Of a stretch of 9,275 nt of DNA, positions 1 through 8,500 are shown piece after piece. The position numbers and the translations under genes were made by a program. This stretch comes from Pseudomonadaceae bacterium UBA836 (GTDB lineage Bacteria > Pseudomonadota > Gammaproteobacteria > Pseudomonadales > Pseudomonadaceae): the NCBI GenBank assembly GCA_002296055.1, contig DBHE01000028.1, positions 1 to 9,275 of the forward strand, written 5' to 3'. The notes below the pieces were generated by a model. It had not been told where the DNA came from. It worked only from the letters and a program-made list of their open reading frames with translations, and searched no databases. The first letter of the stretch is position 1, and each line of letters starts with the position of its first letter.

Positions 1-525
1 GAACAGCGCCTTGTTCAGCGGCATGGCGTGACTGGCCACTTCCTCGGCGTACTCTCCAGACAAGGCGTCGTCCTTGCTGCGCATACCCTCAACGATGGAC
101 CAGCCCATCAGCAGGAAGAACGCCCCCAGCAATACCCAGGCATCGTTGCGCGACAGGTTGCCGTCCAGCAACTGATAACCGGCCAGCAGGGTCACGCCCA
201 GCAGGATCGGCAATTCCTTGCGCAGCACTTGGGAGTGCACTTTGATCGGGCTGATGATCGCCACCAGGCCGATGATCAATGCGATGTTGGTGATGTTCGA
301 GCCATAGGCGTTGCCCAGTGCAAGCCCCGGATTGCCCTGCCCGGCGGCCAGCGCCGAGACCACCATTTCCGGCGCCGAGGTGCCAAAGCCGATGATCAGC
401 ATACCGATCAGCAGCGGCGGCATGCCGGCGTGAGTCGCCGTCGCCGACGCGCCATCCACGAAGCGATCTGCGCTCCACACCAACAGAGCCAGTCCGGCAA
501 TTACGGCGGCAAGTGCCAACAGCAT
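1..525 (-). CDS. Calcium/sodium antiporter, CaCA family (YrbG-like), N-terminal part
   Basis: Inner-membrane cation exchanger, expected to move Ca2+ against Na+ (or H+). 175 codons are present; the 3' part lies beyond the window edge, so about half of a usual 320-residue protein is seen. The first CaCA alpha repeat is clear: GFGTSAPE at residues 46-53 and GNAYGSNI at 71-78, which carry the ion-binding Gly/Thr/Ser/Glu/Asn residues of the family. Hydrophobic segments run at about 3-19, 36-62, 72-92, 104-120 and 128-146, followed by an acidic hydrophilic stretch (147-165) as expected for the loop between the two repeats. The ATG start at 525 has an AGGA ribosome site (534-537) 8 nt upstream. It is divergent from the chemoreceptor gene. 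In E. coli yrbG sits beside kdsD; that context is not seen here, so I give no symbol. The family call is firm, the exact ion is not. Confidence 0.93.
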   Translation of the reverse strand, partial: MLLALAAVIAGLALLVWSADRFVDGASATATHAGMPPLLIGMLIIGFGTSAPEMVVSALAAGQGNPGLALGNAYGSNITNIALIIGLVAIISPIKVHSQVLRKELPILLGVTLLAGYQLLDGNLSRNDAWVLLGAFFLLMGWSIVEGMRSKDDALSGEYAEEVASHAMPLNKALF

Positions 526-560
526 CTTCAGATTCCTGTGCGAAATGAAAAACGGCGTCC

Positions 561-590
561 ATTATCAATGAAAGGCCTGCACGGTGACAG
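561..590 (-). promoter_or_regulatory. Possible sigma-70 promoter for the antiporter gene
   Basis: Read on the minus strand, CTGTCA (585-590, 4 of 6 matches to TTGACA) and GATAAT (561-566, 5 of 6 to TATAAT) are separated by 18 bp. The -10 lies about 36 bp upstream of the antiporter ATG, which would give a short leader. This rests on consensus matching only; the -35 is weak. Confidence 0.4.
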
Positions 591-620
591 CACCGCCCGT
601 ACGCAGTCGTGACAAAAAGA

Positions 621-647
621 TTCAGATTTGCCGCGCAAAGCCGATAA
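621..647 (+). promoter_or_regulatory. Sigma-28 (FliA)-like promoter for the chemoreceptor gene
   Basis: GCCGATAA at 640-647 is an exact match to the flagellar sigma factor -10 consensus. TTCAGATT at 621-628 matches the -35 consensus TAAAGTTT in 5 of 8 positions, and the spacing between them is exactly 11 nt. FliA promoters commonly drive chemoreceptor genes, and the next gene downstream is one. The leader from this promoter to the MCP start at 779 would be about 120 nt. The same bases can be read as a sigma-70 promoter (TTCAGA, 16 bp, GATAAT), so the sigma factor is inferred. Confidence 0.55.
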
Positions 648-778
648 TACAGGCACAGCTAAACGCACCCTGGCACGACAGGCGAGCACTCAGACCCGCC
701 ACCCGCCCGGTGCCGCTGCCAACACACCGTCACTCTCCGGCATGAAGGACCATCCGGTACGCACCCAAAGGTACGAAC

Positions 779-2401
779 ATGGCCATCAACCGCTCCCTGC
801 GCCAGCAAACACTGGTGCTCATGCTCGGCAGCCTCGCCCTGATGCTGCTGGTCGCCCTCATCATCACCCTGACGCTGGCCGGCAGCGTACGCAGTTATCA
901 GGGGCTGCTGGACCGTCCGCTGGCCAGCGCGAGCCTGATCAACCGCGCCAATCTGGAATTCAAGACCCAGGTACAGGAATGGAAGAACGTACTGTTGCGC
1001 GGCCGTGACAGCGCCGATCGCAGCAAATACTGGAGCCAGTTTGAGCAGGCTGAGGCAGACGTGCAGGCCACCCTGCAGGCCATCGCCGCGCTGGACATCG
1101 ACAGCGCCCAGCAGGCTCAGGCCCGTCAGCTGGTACAGGAGCACCAGACGCTCGGCACTGCCTACCGCAACAGCCTGCGGGCCTTTGAATCTGCCGGCAT
1201 GGACCCGACCGCCGGCGACCAGGCCGCACGCGGCATCGACCGCGACTTCAGCGAACACCTGAGCGACCTTGCCATGCGCCTCAATCAGCAGGCGCAGGTA
1301 CAAAGCACACAGATCCACCAGGCCGCCAACAGCGCCATGTGGATCGGGCTGGTCAGCCTCTGTGTGGCCGCCGTCCTGATCGGCGTACTGAGCCAGTGGC
1401 TGGTGGAGCGTCGCCTGGTAAACCCGATCACCCACCTGATACGGCAGATCGAGCAACTGAGCCAGGGCCGTCTCGGCCAGCCGGTCAACAGCCGTCGTCA
1501 GGACGAGCTGGGCACCCTGGCTCGCGCCGCCAACCAGCTGCGTGACTTTCTTGAGAGCACCTTTGGCCAGCTCAAGCGCAGTACCGGCGAGTTGGATCGC
1601 GCCAGCGGCGAGCTGAACACCATTGCCACACGCATGGCTCAGGGCAGCCGCGACCAATTCTCGCGCACCGACCAGGTGGCCACCGCGATGCAGGAAATGT
1701 CAGCGTCCGCTGTTCAGGTCGCGCAGCACGCCGCTGAAGCGGCCCATGCCGCCGACGACGCCGACAGCAACGCCCAGCAGAGCGCAGCGGTGATGCAGCA
1801 GACCATTACGGCGATGCAGGCAATGCTGCAACAGATCAACCATACCACCGACGTAATTCAGCGCTTGGAAGGCGACAGCACGCGTATTGGTAAGGTACTG
1901 GATGTGATTCAGGGCATTGCCGAGCAGACCAACCTGCTGGCGCTCAACGCGGCCATTGAAGCCGCCCGCGCAGGCGAGGCGGGCCGGGGCTTTGCCGTCG
2001 TGGCCGACGAGGTACGTACACTGGCCCAACGCACCGCCGAGTCGACCTCGGAAATCCAGCAGATCATCAACGATGTGCAGACCGGTGCCGGCGAAGCGGT
2101 CAAGGCCATCGCCAGCGGTCAGGCGCAGAGCGAAAGCAGCATGCAGCAGGTCAACCAGGCCGGCGAGCGTCTGCAGCAGATCACCCAGGCCATCGAGGCG
2201 GTACGCGACATGAACCGGCAGATTTCTACCGCCGCTGACGAGCAGACCAGCGTGGCCGAGGACATCAGCCGCAACATTACCGAAATCACCGATATCGCGG
2301 CGGCCAACCAGAAAGAGGTCGACAGCACTTCCCGTGCCAGCCAGACACTGCACGAGCTGTCTGGCGAACTGGGCACGCTGACCGGGCGCTTGTCGGCCTG
2401 A
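779..2401 (+). CDS. Methyl-accepting chemotaxis protein (transmembrane chemoreceptor)
   Basis: 540-residue chemoreceptor that senses a periplasmic ligand and controls CheA through CheW. Visible order: TM1 at about 11-34; a periplasmic, mostly helical sensor of about 150 residues (37-185) of four-helix-bundle type; TM2 at 187-207; HAMP at about 208-260, with its conserved proline in VNPI (214-217); then a long coiled-coil signalling domain. The hairpin tip is the highly conserved part, with [20 protein letters not shown] at 380-399 followed by [15 protein letters not shown]. The sensor contains a [10 protein letters not shown]...KYW...FE segment (66-89) that I recall from other Pseudomonas receptors, but the ligand cannot be read from it. 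The protein ends GRLSA and has no C-terminal CheR-binding pentapeptide such as NWETF. The ATG at 779 has AAAGG (767-771) 7 nt upstream. No che or flagellar gene lies nearby, so this is an orphan receptor locus, probably expressed with the flagellar regulon through the upstream GCCGATAA promoter. Confidence 0.96.
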   Translation: MAINRSLRQQTLVLMLGSLALMLLVALIITLTLAGSVRSYQGLLDRPLASASLINRANLEFKTQVQEWKNVLLRGRDSADRSKYWSQFEQAEADVQATLQAIAALDIDSAQQAQARQLVQEHQTLGTAYRNSLRAFESAGMDPTAGDQAARGIDRDFSEHLSDLAMRLNQQAQVQSTQIHQAANSAMWIGLVSLCVAAVLIGVLSQWLVERRLVNPITHLIRQIEQLSQGRLGQPVNSRRQDELGTLARAANQLRDFLESTFGQLKRSTGELDRASGELNTIATRMAQGSRDQFSRTDQVATAMQEMSASAVQVAQHAAEAAHAADDADSNAQQSAAVMQQTITAMQAMLQQINHTTDVIQRLEGDSTRIGKVLDVIQGIAEQTNLLALNAAIEAARAGEAGRGFAVVADEVRTLAQRTAESTSEIQQIINDVQTGAGEAVKAIASGQAQSESSMQQVNQAGERLQQITQAIEAVRDMNRQISTAADEQTSVAEDISRNITEITDIAAANQKEVDSTSRASQTLHELSGELGTLTGRLSA

Positions 2402-2420
2402 TCAGCGCGTGCGTCTCAGC

Positions 2421-4127
2421 TCAGGCGGTCGCCGCACTCGCGGCGCTCGCCTGGCGCTGACGCTCTTCCTCGTAAAGCTCCTTCTTGGACAGCTTGCCGA
2501 CCGGGGTCTTGGGCAACTCGGGGCGAATCTCCATCGCGGCCAGTCGCTCGTGCTTACCCAGCCGTGACGACAAGAACGCCTGCAAGGTCTCGAAGTCAAA
2601 CGTCTCGGCACCAGCCTTCAGCTTGATAAAGGCCTTGGGCGCCTGCCCGCGGTAGGCATCGGCCACGCCGATCACAGACACCTCCTCGACCCCCGGATAC
2701 TCGTAGATCGCCTCTTCAATGGTGCGCGGATACACGTTATAACCGCTACACAGGATCATGTCCTTGGTGCGGTCGACGATGAAGACGTAGCCATCCTCGT
2801 CCATGTAGCCGATATCCCCAGTGCGCAGGAAGCCCTCGCTGGTCATCGCCTCAGCCGTGGCGTCGGGCCGTTTCCAGTAGCCTGCCGTGATATTGGGTCC
2901 CTTGATGCACACCTCCCCGCGTTCACCGGCTGGCAGCTCGGTTTCGCTGCCGTCCAGCGGCAGGATGCGGATATGCGTGCCGGGCACGGGGATACCACAG
3001 GAGCCCGGACGAGGCGCGGCATCACGCGGGTTAAAGGTGCCGCTGGTGGTGGTCTCGGTCATGCCCCAGCCTTCACGCAACGCGCAACCAGAGCGCGCCA
3101 TATATTGCTGCTGAACCTCCACCGGCAACGGGGCACCGCCGGAGTTACACATTTTCAGCGAGGTCAGATCGTGCTCGGCCGTCTGCGGGTGGGCCAGCAG
3201 ACCGATAAACATGGTCGGCACGCCCGGGAAGGTGGTAATCCGGCTCTGGCTGATCTCGCGCAGCACCGTCGGCACATCAAACCGCGGATGCAGATAAAGC
3301 TCGGCAGCAGCGCGCAGACCGAAGATCATGTTGACCATCAGCGCATAGATATGGAACGGCGGCAGTACCGCCAGCACTCGCTCCTGGCCCGGCACGATGG
3401 CCGAGTTGAGCACCTCACGCAGCTGTGCGCAGGAGGCCGTGATATTGCCGTGGGTCAGAATTGCACCCTTGGGCACGCCGGTCGTGCCGCCGGTGTACTG
3501 CAGCACTGCCAGCGCGTCTGCCGGGTTATCGAGCGGGTGACGCTGATAGTCGCCGTCATTGGCCAGCAGGTCAGCAAAGCGACTGCAATCCGCCCCCCAG
3601 TTGACCTGCGCCTGCGGGCCCAGCAGCTGGCGCTGCTCATCACTGGCCTGCTGACAAAACTCGGTCAACTCGCCGATAACCAGATGACGCAGGCGCGTGC
3701 GCGCCATCAGACTGACCATCCGCGGATAGAACGCCTCAAGGCCGAGGGTGACCATGACGTCGGTCTGGCTGTCCTCGATCTTGTGCTCCAGGGTGCGCTC
3801 GGCATCCAGCGGCGAGTAGTTGACCACCACACCGCCGGCGCGCAATACGCCGAGAAACGCAATGAAGTAATGCGGGCAGTTAGGCAGATACAGCCCCACG
3901 TGCACACCGGGGCCTACGCCAATCTGCTGCAGGCCGCGGGCAAACTGGGCGACTTTCTCGCCCAGCTCGCGGTAACGCATCTTGGTACCGAAAAAGTCGA
4001 TGGCCGGGTTGTCCGGAAACTCCGCCACCGCTGCGTCCAGCAGAGCCGGCACCGCCTCGGCAGTGTGGTCCAGCTCCCAGTTGATATCTTCTGGGTACGA
4101 CTTCAGCCAACGCCGTTGAGTAGTCAC
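2421..4127 (-). CDS. Acyl-CoA ligase (AMP-forming), FadD/PimA-like
   Basis: 568-residue ANL-superfamily enzyme that activates a carboxylic acid with ATP to an acyl-adenylate and then transfers it to CoA. Motifs in order: phosphate-binding loop YTGGTTGVPKG (211-221), PPFHIYAL (256-263), GWGMTETT (353-360), LRTGDIGYMDEDGY (434-447) with the adenosine-ribose-binding aspartate D437, the hinge-region VDRTKDMI (451-458), and the C-terminal catalytic lysine K545 in KTPVGKLSKKEL. All key residues are present, so it should be active. Length and the start RRWLKSYPEDI fit long-chain fatty acid-CoA ligases and the dicarboxylate ligase PimA; the chain length accepted cannot be read from sequence. I place the start at GTG 4127, because GGAGG stands 6 nt upstream. 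An in-frame GTG at 4145 would put that ribosome site inside the gene. It converges on the MCP gene with a 19-bp gap and is divergent from the efflux operon. No beta-oxidation gene is adjacent. Confidence 0.94.
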   Translation of the reverse strand: MTTQRRWLKSYPEDINWELDHTAEAVPALLDAAVAEFPDNPAIDFFGTKMRYRELGEKVAQFARGLQQIGVGPGVHVGLYLPNCPHYFIAFLGVLRAGGVVVNYSPLDAERTLEHKIEDSQTDVMVTLGLEAFYPRMVSLMARTRLRHLVIGELTEFCQQASDEQRQLLGPQAQVNWGADCSRFADLLANDGDYQRHPLDNPADALAVLQYTGGTTGVPKGAILTHGNITASCAQLREVLNSAIVPGQERVLAVLPPFHIYALMVNMIFGLRAAAELYLHPRFDVPTVLREISQSRITTFPGVPTMFIGLLAHPQTAEHDLTSLKMCNSGGAPLPVEVQQQYMARSGCALREGWGMTETTTSGTFNPRDAAPRPGSCGIPVPGTHIRILPLDGSETELPAGERGEVCIKGPNITAGYWKRPDATAEAMTSEGFLRTGDIGYMDEDGYVFIVDRTKDMILCSGYNVYPRTIEEAIYEYPGVEEVSVIGVADAYRGQAPKAFIKLKAGAETFDFETLQAFLSSRLGKHERLAAMEIRPELPKTPVGKLSKKELYEEERQRQASAASAATA

Positions 4128-4133
4128 AGCACG

Positions 4134-4138
4134 CCTCC
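4134..4138 (-). promoter_or_regulatory. Ribosome binding site that fixes the acyl-CoA ligase start
   Basis: GGAGG on the minus strand, 6 nt before the GTG at 4127. It decides for the 4127 GTG over the upstream in-frame GTG at 4145, whose upstream sequence has no comparable site. Confidence 0.75.
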
Positions 4139-4230
4139 ATACCACGCCCCGGCGCTCTCCGGGACGAATTGTTGTTGTCCGCTGACGGTAGCCGGAAAGC
4201 AGGCGAAGGAAAACGCCTATCCATTGCGTA

Positions 4231-4244
4231 TATGGTTCACCATA
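4231..4244 (+). promoter_or_regulatory. 14-bp inverted repeat, candidate operator in a divergent promoter region
   Basis: TATGGT-TC-ACCATA: two perfect 6-bp arms around a 2-bp centre. It lies 104 bp upstream of the acyl-CoA ligase start and 45 bp upstream of the candidate -35 of the efflux operon. A neighbouring CCAT at 4221-4224 adds a third half-site-like word. Symmetry and position fit a dimeric regulator, but I cannot name one and no regulator gene lies in the window. Confidence 0.35.
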
Positions 4245-4288
4245 GAGACAAACCTGCTCCAGAGTCAGCGCTCAGGCACAGGCAGCTA

Positions 4289-4317
4289 TTGCGGCCATTC
4301 GCAGCACAGGCTATACA
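4289..4317 (+). promoter_or_regulatory. Possible sigma-70 promoter for the RND efflux operon
   Basis: TTGCGG (4289-4294) and TATACA (4312-4317) are 17 bp apart, with the -10 about 41 bp before the adaptor ATG. Both hexamers are imperfect (3 of 6 and 4 of 6 matches), so this is a weak promoter if real. Confidence 0.35.
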
Positions 4318-4358
4318 GGCAAGCCAAACAATAAAGGCTCGGAAACTGAGAACTAGGC

Positions 4359-5597
4359 ATGCGCAAACGTCTTACGCCCGCAGTGATCGTTCTGATCGGG
4401 ATCGTCATCTTCATTATCCTGCGTGTTACCCGCGACCAGCCCGAGCCGGTCGGCTCGCAGGAGCGTGCCTGGCGCGTCGCCACCGAGACCATCAGTCCGG
4501 ATGCCTTCCAGCCGCGCCTGACGCTGTACGGTCAGCTCGAATCGCCACGCCGCTTCACCGTGGTCGCCCCGCTGGCCGGGCGCATTGCCGCCCTGCCGGC
4601 CAACGACGGCGCCAGCGTCAGACAGGGCGAGCTGCTGGTCGCACTGGATGACGCAGACATCCAACCGCGGATCGCCCAGGCACGCGCCGAGCTGGCCGAT
4701 GCCAAGGCGCAGCTGGAGAGCGAAAAGCTGGCCAATGACGCCGATCAGCAGGCCCTGCGCATGGAGCAGCGCCTGGAAGAGAACGCGCGCAAGGCACTGG
4801 AGCGCATGCAGCAACTGGTCGAGCGACAGATGGTGCCTGCGGTGGAGCTGGACAATGCCCAGGACGTCCTCGACCGCGCCGCGCTGACCGTCGCCAACCG
4901 CAAACGCAGCCTGACCGCCCACCCCTCCCGCCTGGCCGCCCAGCAGGCGCGCGTAGAGCGCGCAGAGGCGGCACTCGACAGCACCCTGCGCGACGCCGAG
5001 CGCAGCCGTTTTGTCGCCCCCTTTGATGGCGTGGTCGGCAGTGTTCAGGTCGCGGTCGGCGACCAGGTAGGCGCCAATGCGTCGCTGCTGGACTTCTACC
5101 CGCTGGAGGGTATGGAGCTGCGCGCGCTGGTGCCGCAGATTCACAGCCAGGACTTTATCAACGCGCTGAACGAAGGCCAGCAGCTCGAAGCCCGCAGCCT
5201 GGATGTGCAGCCACCCCTTGAGCTGACCCTGACGCGCATCGCCGGTCAGGCCGACGCCAGCGGTATCGAGGCGCTGTTCCGGGTCGAGAACCCCCGCGTC
5301 GACCTGCGCCTGGGCAACCTCATGGCCATTAGCGTAGCGCGGCCAAGCCGTAACGACAGCGTCGCCCTGCCCTACAGCGCACTCTATGGCAACAACACCG
5401 TGTACACCCTGAACGACGGCCGGCTGCAGGCTATCGCCGTGGAGCAGGTTGGCGAAACCCGCGACGCCGACGGCGAACGCCGGGTACTGGTGCGTTCCAG
5501 CCAGCTGCAAAGCGGCATGCCTATCGTGATTACGCACCTGCCCAATGCCATCTCCGGCCTCAAGGTCGACAGCACTGAGCCGGAGCCGGCGCAATGA
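4359..5597 (+). CDS. RND efflux periplasmic adaptor (membrane fusion protein)
   Basis: 412-residue adaptor that should bridge the inner-membrane RND pump and an outer-membrane channel. Residues 8-22 form one hydrophobic anchor after the basic MRKR, and there is no lipobox cysteine, so it is held by a transmembrane anchor and not a lipid. The lipoyl domain is split in the usual way: first half about 67-98 (VVAPLAGRI...VRQGELLVALDD) and second half about 215-245 (SRFVAPFDGVVGSV...VGDQV). Between them a long, charged, heptad-rich helical hairpin runs at 100-210. A beta-barrel (about 250-330) and a membrane-proximal domain (about 335-400) follow. The ribosome site before the ATG at 4359 is weak (GAG 8 nt upstream; AGG only 1 nt upstream), but the N-terminal anchor supports this start. 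The stop overlaps the pump's start (ATGA, 5594-5597), so the two are translationally coupled. Substrate unknown. Confidence 0.94.
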   Translation: MRKRLTPAVIVLIGIVIFIILRVTRDQPEPVGSQERAWRVATETISPDAFQPRLTLYGQLESPRRFTVVAPLAGRIAALPANDGASVRQGELLVALDDADIQPRIAQARAELADAKAQLESEKLANDADQQALRMEQRLEENARKALERMQQLVERQMVPAVELDNAQDVLDRAALTVANRKRSLTAHPSRLAAQQARVERAEAALDSTLRDAERSRFVAPFDGVVGSVQVAVGDQVGANASLLDFYPLEGMELRALVPQIHSQDFINALNEGQQLEARSLDVQPPLELTLTRIAGQADASGIEALFRVENPRVDLRLGNLMAISVARPSRNDSVALPYSALYGNNTVYTLNDGRLQAIAVEQVGETRDADGERRVLVRSSQLQSGMPIVITHLPNAISGLKVDSTEPEPAQ

Positions 5598-8500
5598 ACA
5601 GTGGGCCACTGGGCTTTTTTGTTCGTCACAAGGTTGCCGCCAACCTGCTGATGCTGGTCATGCTGATGGGCGGCGTGCTGGGTCTGTCGCGGATGAACAT
5701 CCAGTTCTTTCCGACCTTTGCACTCGACTTTGTGACCGTGCGGGTGATCTGGAACGGTGCAGCGGCCGAGGACGTGGAGCAGGCCATCACCATTCCTCTG
5801 GAACAGCGCCTGCGCAGCCTGCAAAACCTCAAAAGCATGACCTCCACCTCGGCACAGGGCGTCTCCAGCATCACCCTAGAGTTCCGCGAGGGCACCGACC
5901 CAATCGTTGCACTGGATGATGCGCGCCAGCAGGTGGACGAATTCCGCAACCTGCCTGCGGCGGCCGAGAAGCCTGAGGTGGTGCGCGTCGCCCACTACGA
6001 CCCTATCGCCACGCTGCTGCTGTACGGCCCCTTTGAGCCGCACGAACTGCGCACCATGGCCAACCGGCTTGAGGACGACCTGCTGGACCACGGGATCGAA
6101 CGTATCGTGGTGGGTGGGCTGCCCGAGCAGCAGGTCAGCATTGAGGTACCCAACGCCGAGCTACAGCGTTTGGGCCTGTCGCTGAATCAGCTCGCCGACC
6201 GGGTCAACGCCGAGTCACGCGACCTGCCGGCCGGCCAGGCCGGCGAACAGGACTCGGCCCGCGAACTGCGCGCTACGGGTCAGCGCCGGGACCCACAGGG
6301 CTTTGCCGACATTCCGCTGCACCCCGGCGGCGAAAGCCATCTGCGCCTCGGCGACATCGCCGATATCCGCCAGGAGCCGCGTCGCAACCAGGTACTGCTG
6401 CGCTACGCCGGACAGCCGGCGGTCGAGCTGGCGCTGCAACGCAGCGAAGACGGCGACTCGCTGGAGTCGGCGCAGATACTCAATGACTGGCTGCAAGAGG
6501 TCCGCCCCACCCTGCCGCCGCAGCTGAATATCCACGTTTACGATCAGGCCTGGCAGTTGATCGACGATCGCATCCGCCTGCTGGTCAACAACGGCCTCAG
6601 CGGCCTGGTGCTGGTGCTTATCCTGCTGTACCTGTTCCTGCCGGCGCGGGTTGCGCTCTGGGTCGCCGTTGGCATCCCCACCGCCTTCATGGCCGCGATG
6701 GCGGTGTTCTGGGTCATCGGCGGCTCGATCAACATGATCTCGCTGTTTGCCCTGATCATGGCGCTAGGGGTAATCGTTGACGATGCCATCGTGGTGGGCG
6801 AAGACGCCGACGCCCACCACCGCAGCGGCGAAGCGTCAGAGCGCGCCTCCGAGGGCGCAGCCAAGCGCATGCTCTGGCCGGTAGTTGCCTCCTCGCTGAC
6901 CACCATCGCCGCCTTTATGCCACTGCTGATGGTCGGCGGTATTTTCGGCAACATCCTGGGCGACATCCCGGTGGTGATGATCTGCGTGCTCATCGCCTCG
7001 TTGCTGGAATGCTTTGTCGTGCTGCCGCACCACCTGCGCGGCGCCTTCCGGCCAGCCAGCGTGCGCGTGCCGGGCAGGCTAGCCAACCTGGGCAAGCGGG
7101 TGGATGGCGTGCGTCATGCGTTCGACCGGCGCTTCGACCAGTTCCGCGAAGGGCCATTCCGGCGTCTGTCACAAAACGCGCTGCAACAGCGCGGTACCAC
7201 CCTGGCCTGCGCTCTGGTCAGCGTTATTGTCACCGCCGGCCTGCTCGGCAGCGGACGCATCGGGTTCAGCTTCTTCCCCACCCCCGAGCCGCAGGTGCTG
7301 TACGCCAACGCCAGCTTCGTAGCCGGCACGCCGCGCGACAGCATGGTCAGCTTCATGCGCCACCTGGAACAGACCCTGGGCGAGACCGAGCAAGCCCTCG
7401 GCGGCGAGCTGATTCTCACCGCCCTGACCCGCGAAGGCGAGGTCATCGGTGACGACGGCGTGGCGCGCCAAGGAGACAACCTGGGTTCGATTCTGGTCGA
7501 GCTGGTGTCACCCGATCACCGGGACGTGCGCAACCTGGCGTTTATCCGCGAATGGCAGAGCCGAATCCAGACGCCGCCCGGTGTCGACCGCATCAACATC
7601 ACAGAGCAGCAAAGCGGCCCGCCCGGCAAGGATGTCGACATCCGCCTGACCGGCGCCGACCCGCAGCAGCTCAAAGAAGCAGCCGACGCACTCTCGGTCG
7701 CACTAGGCAGCATCGAAGGGGTGGTCAGCACCGATGACGACATGGCCTGGGGGCGTGAGCAGTTGGTCTATAGCCTGACACCCTACGGGCAGGCATTGGG
7801 ACTGAGCATCGAAAGCGTGGGTAACCAGCTGCGCGCGGCCTACGACGGCCGCCTGGCGCAGATCTATCAGCACAAGCGCGATGAAATCGAAGTACGCGTG
7901 CAGCTGCCACGGGCCGAGCGCGAGAGCCTGGCCAGCCTGGGCGAGCTGACCATTCGACTGGACGACGGCCGCTTCGTGCCGCTGCGCCAGGTGGTGCAGT
8001 TCAGCTCCAATCAGGGCTTCGAGGCCCTGCGCCATGCCGACGCCCAGCTGGCAACTGACGTGACCGCCGATATCGACGCCAGTCAGACCACGCCGCGTCA
8101 GGTGCTCGATGCCATCGGCCGCGAGCTACCGGCGCTGGCTAGCCGCTACAACGTGCGCTACAGCTTCGAGGGTCGCTCGGTGGACGAGCAGGAGACACTC
8201 GCCGACATGCGCGACGGCCTGCTGATCGGCCTGATGCTGATGTACGCGGTGCTGGTCTGGGTGTTCTCCTCCTGGAGCACGCCGCTGATCGTGATGTCGG
8301 TCATCCCGCTGGCACTGGTCGGCGCCTTGCTTGGGCACTGGCTGATGGGCCTGAACCTGACGATCTTGTCGCTGTTCGGCCTGTTCGGCCTGTCCGGCAT
8401 CGTGGTCAACAACTCGATCATTCTGGTCAGCTTTTATCAGGATCAGCGGCGCCGCGGCCTGGCCGTCAATGACGCGCTGAATGAAGCGGTGGTGCAGCGT

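Noticed and set aside
671..687. TGGCAC resembling a sigma-54 -24 element upstream of the MCP
   Set aside because: The GC dinucleotide required at the -12 position is missing at the correct spacing.
659..1657. A 332-codon open frame on the minus strand opposite the MCP
   Set aside because: It is antisense to a clear chemoreceptor and crosses the MCP promoter region. It shows no family motif and no convincing ribosome site.
2430..2445. CGCCGC-ACTC-GCGGCG hairpin as a terminator between the convergent genes
   Set aside because: It lies within the ligase coding sequence (Ala/Ser-rich C-terminus) and has no T tract on either strand.
2973..4334. A 453-codon open frame on the plus strand opposite the acyl-CoA ligase
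   Set aside because: It is a high-GC antisense shadow. The minus-strand frame carries every catalytic motif of the ANL family, while this one is rich in His/Gln/Arg and shows no recognisable domain.
4353..5609. A 418-codon open frame on the minus strand opposite the RND adaptor
   Set aside because: The plus-strand frame has the lipoyl, coiled-coil and barrel plan and couples to the pump. The antisense protein has no recognisable features.
6200..6300. Possible frameshift in the pump around its LPAGQAGEQD segment
   Set aside because: The frame stays open and the flanking porter-domain sequence (LSLNQLADRV before, RLGDIADIRQ after) continues as expected for the family, so the segment is ordinary divergence.
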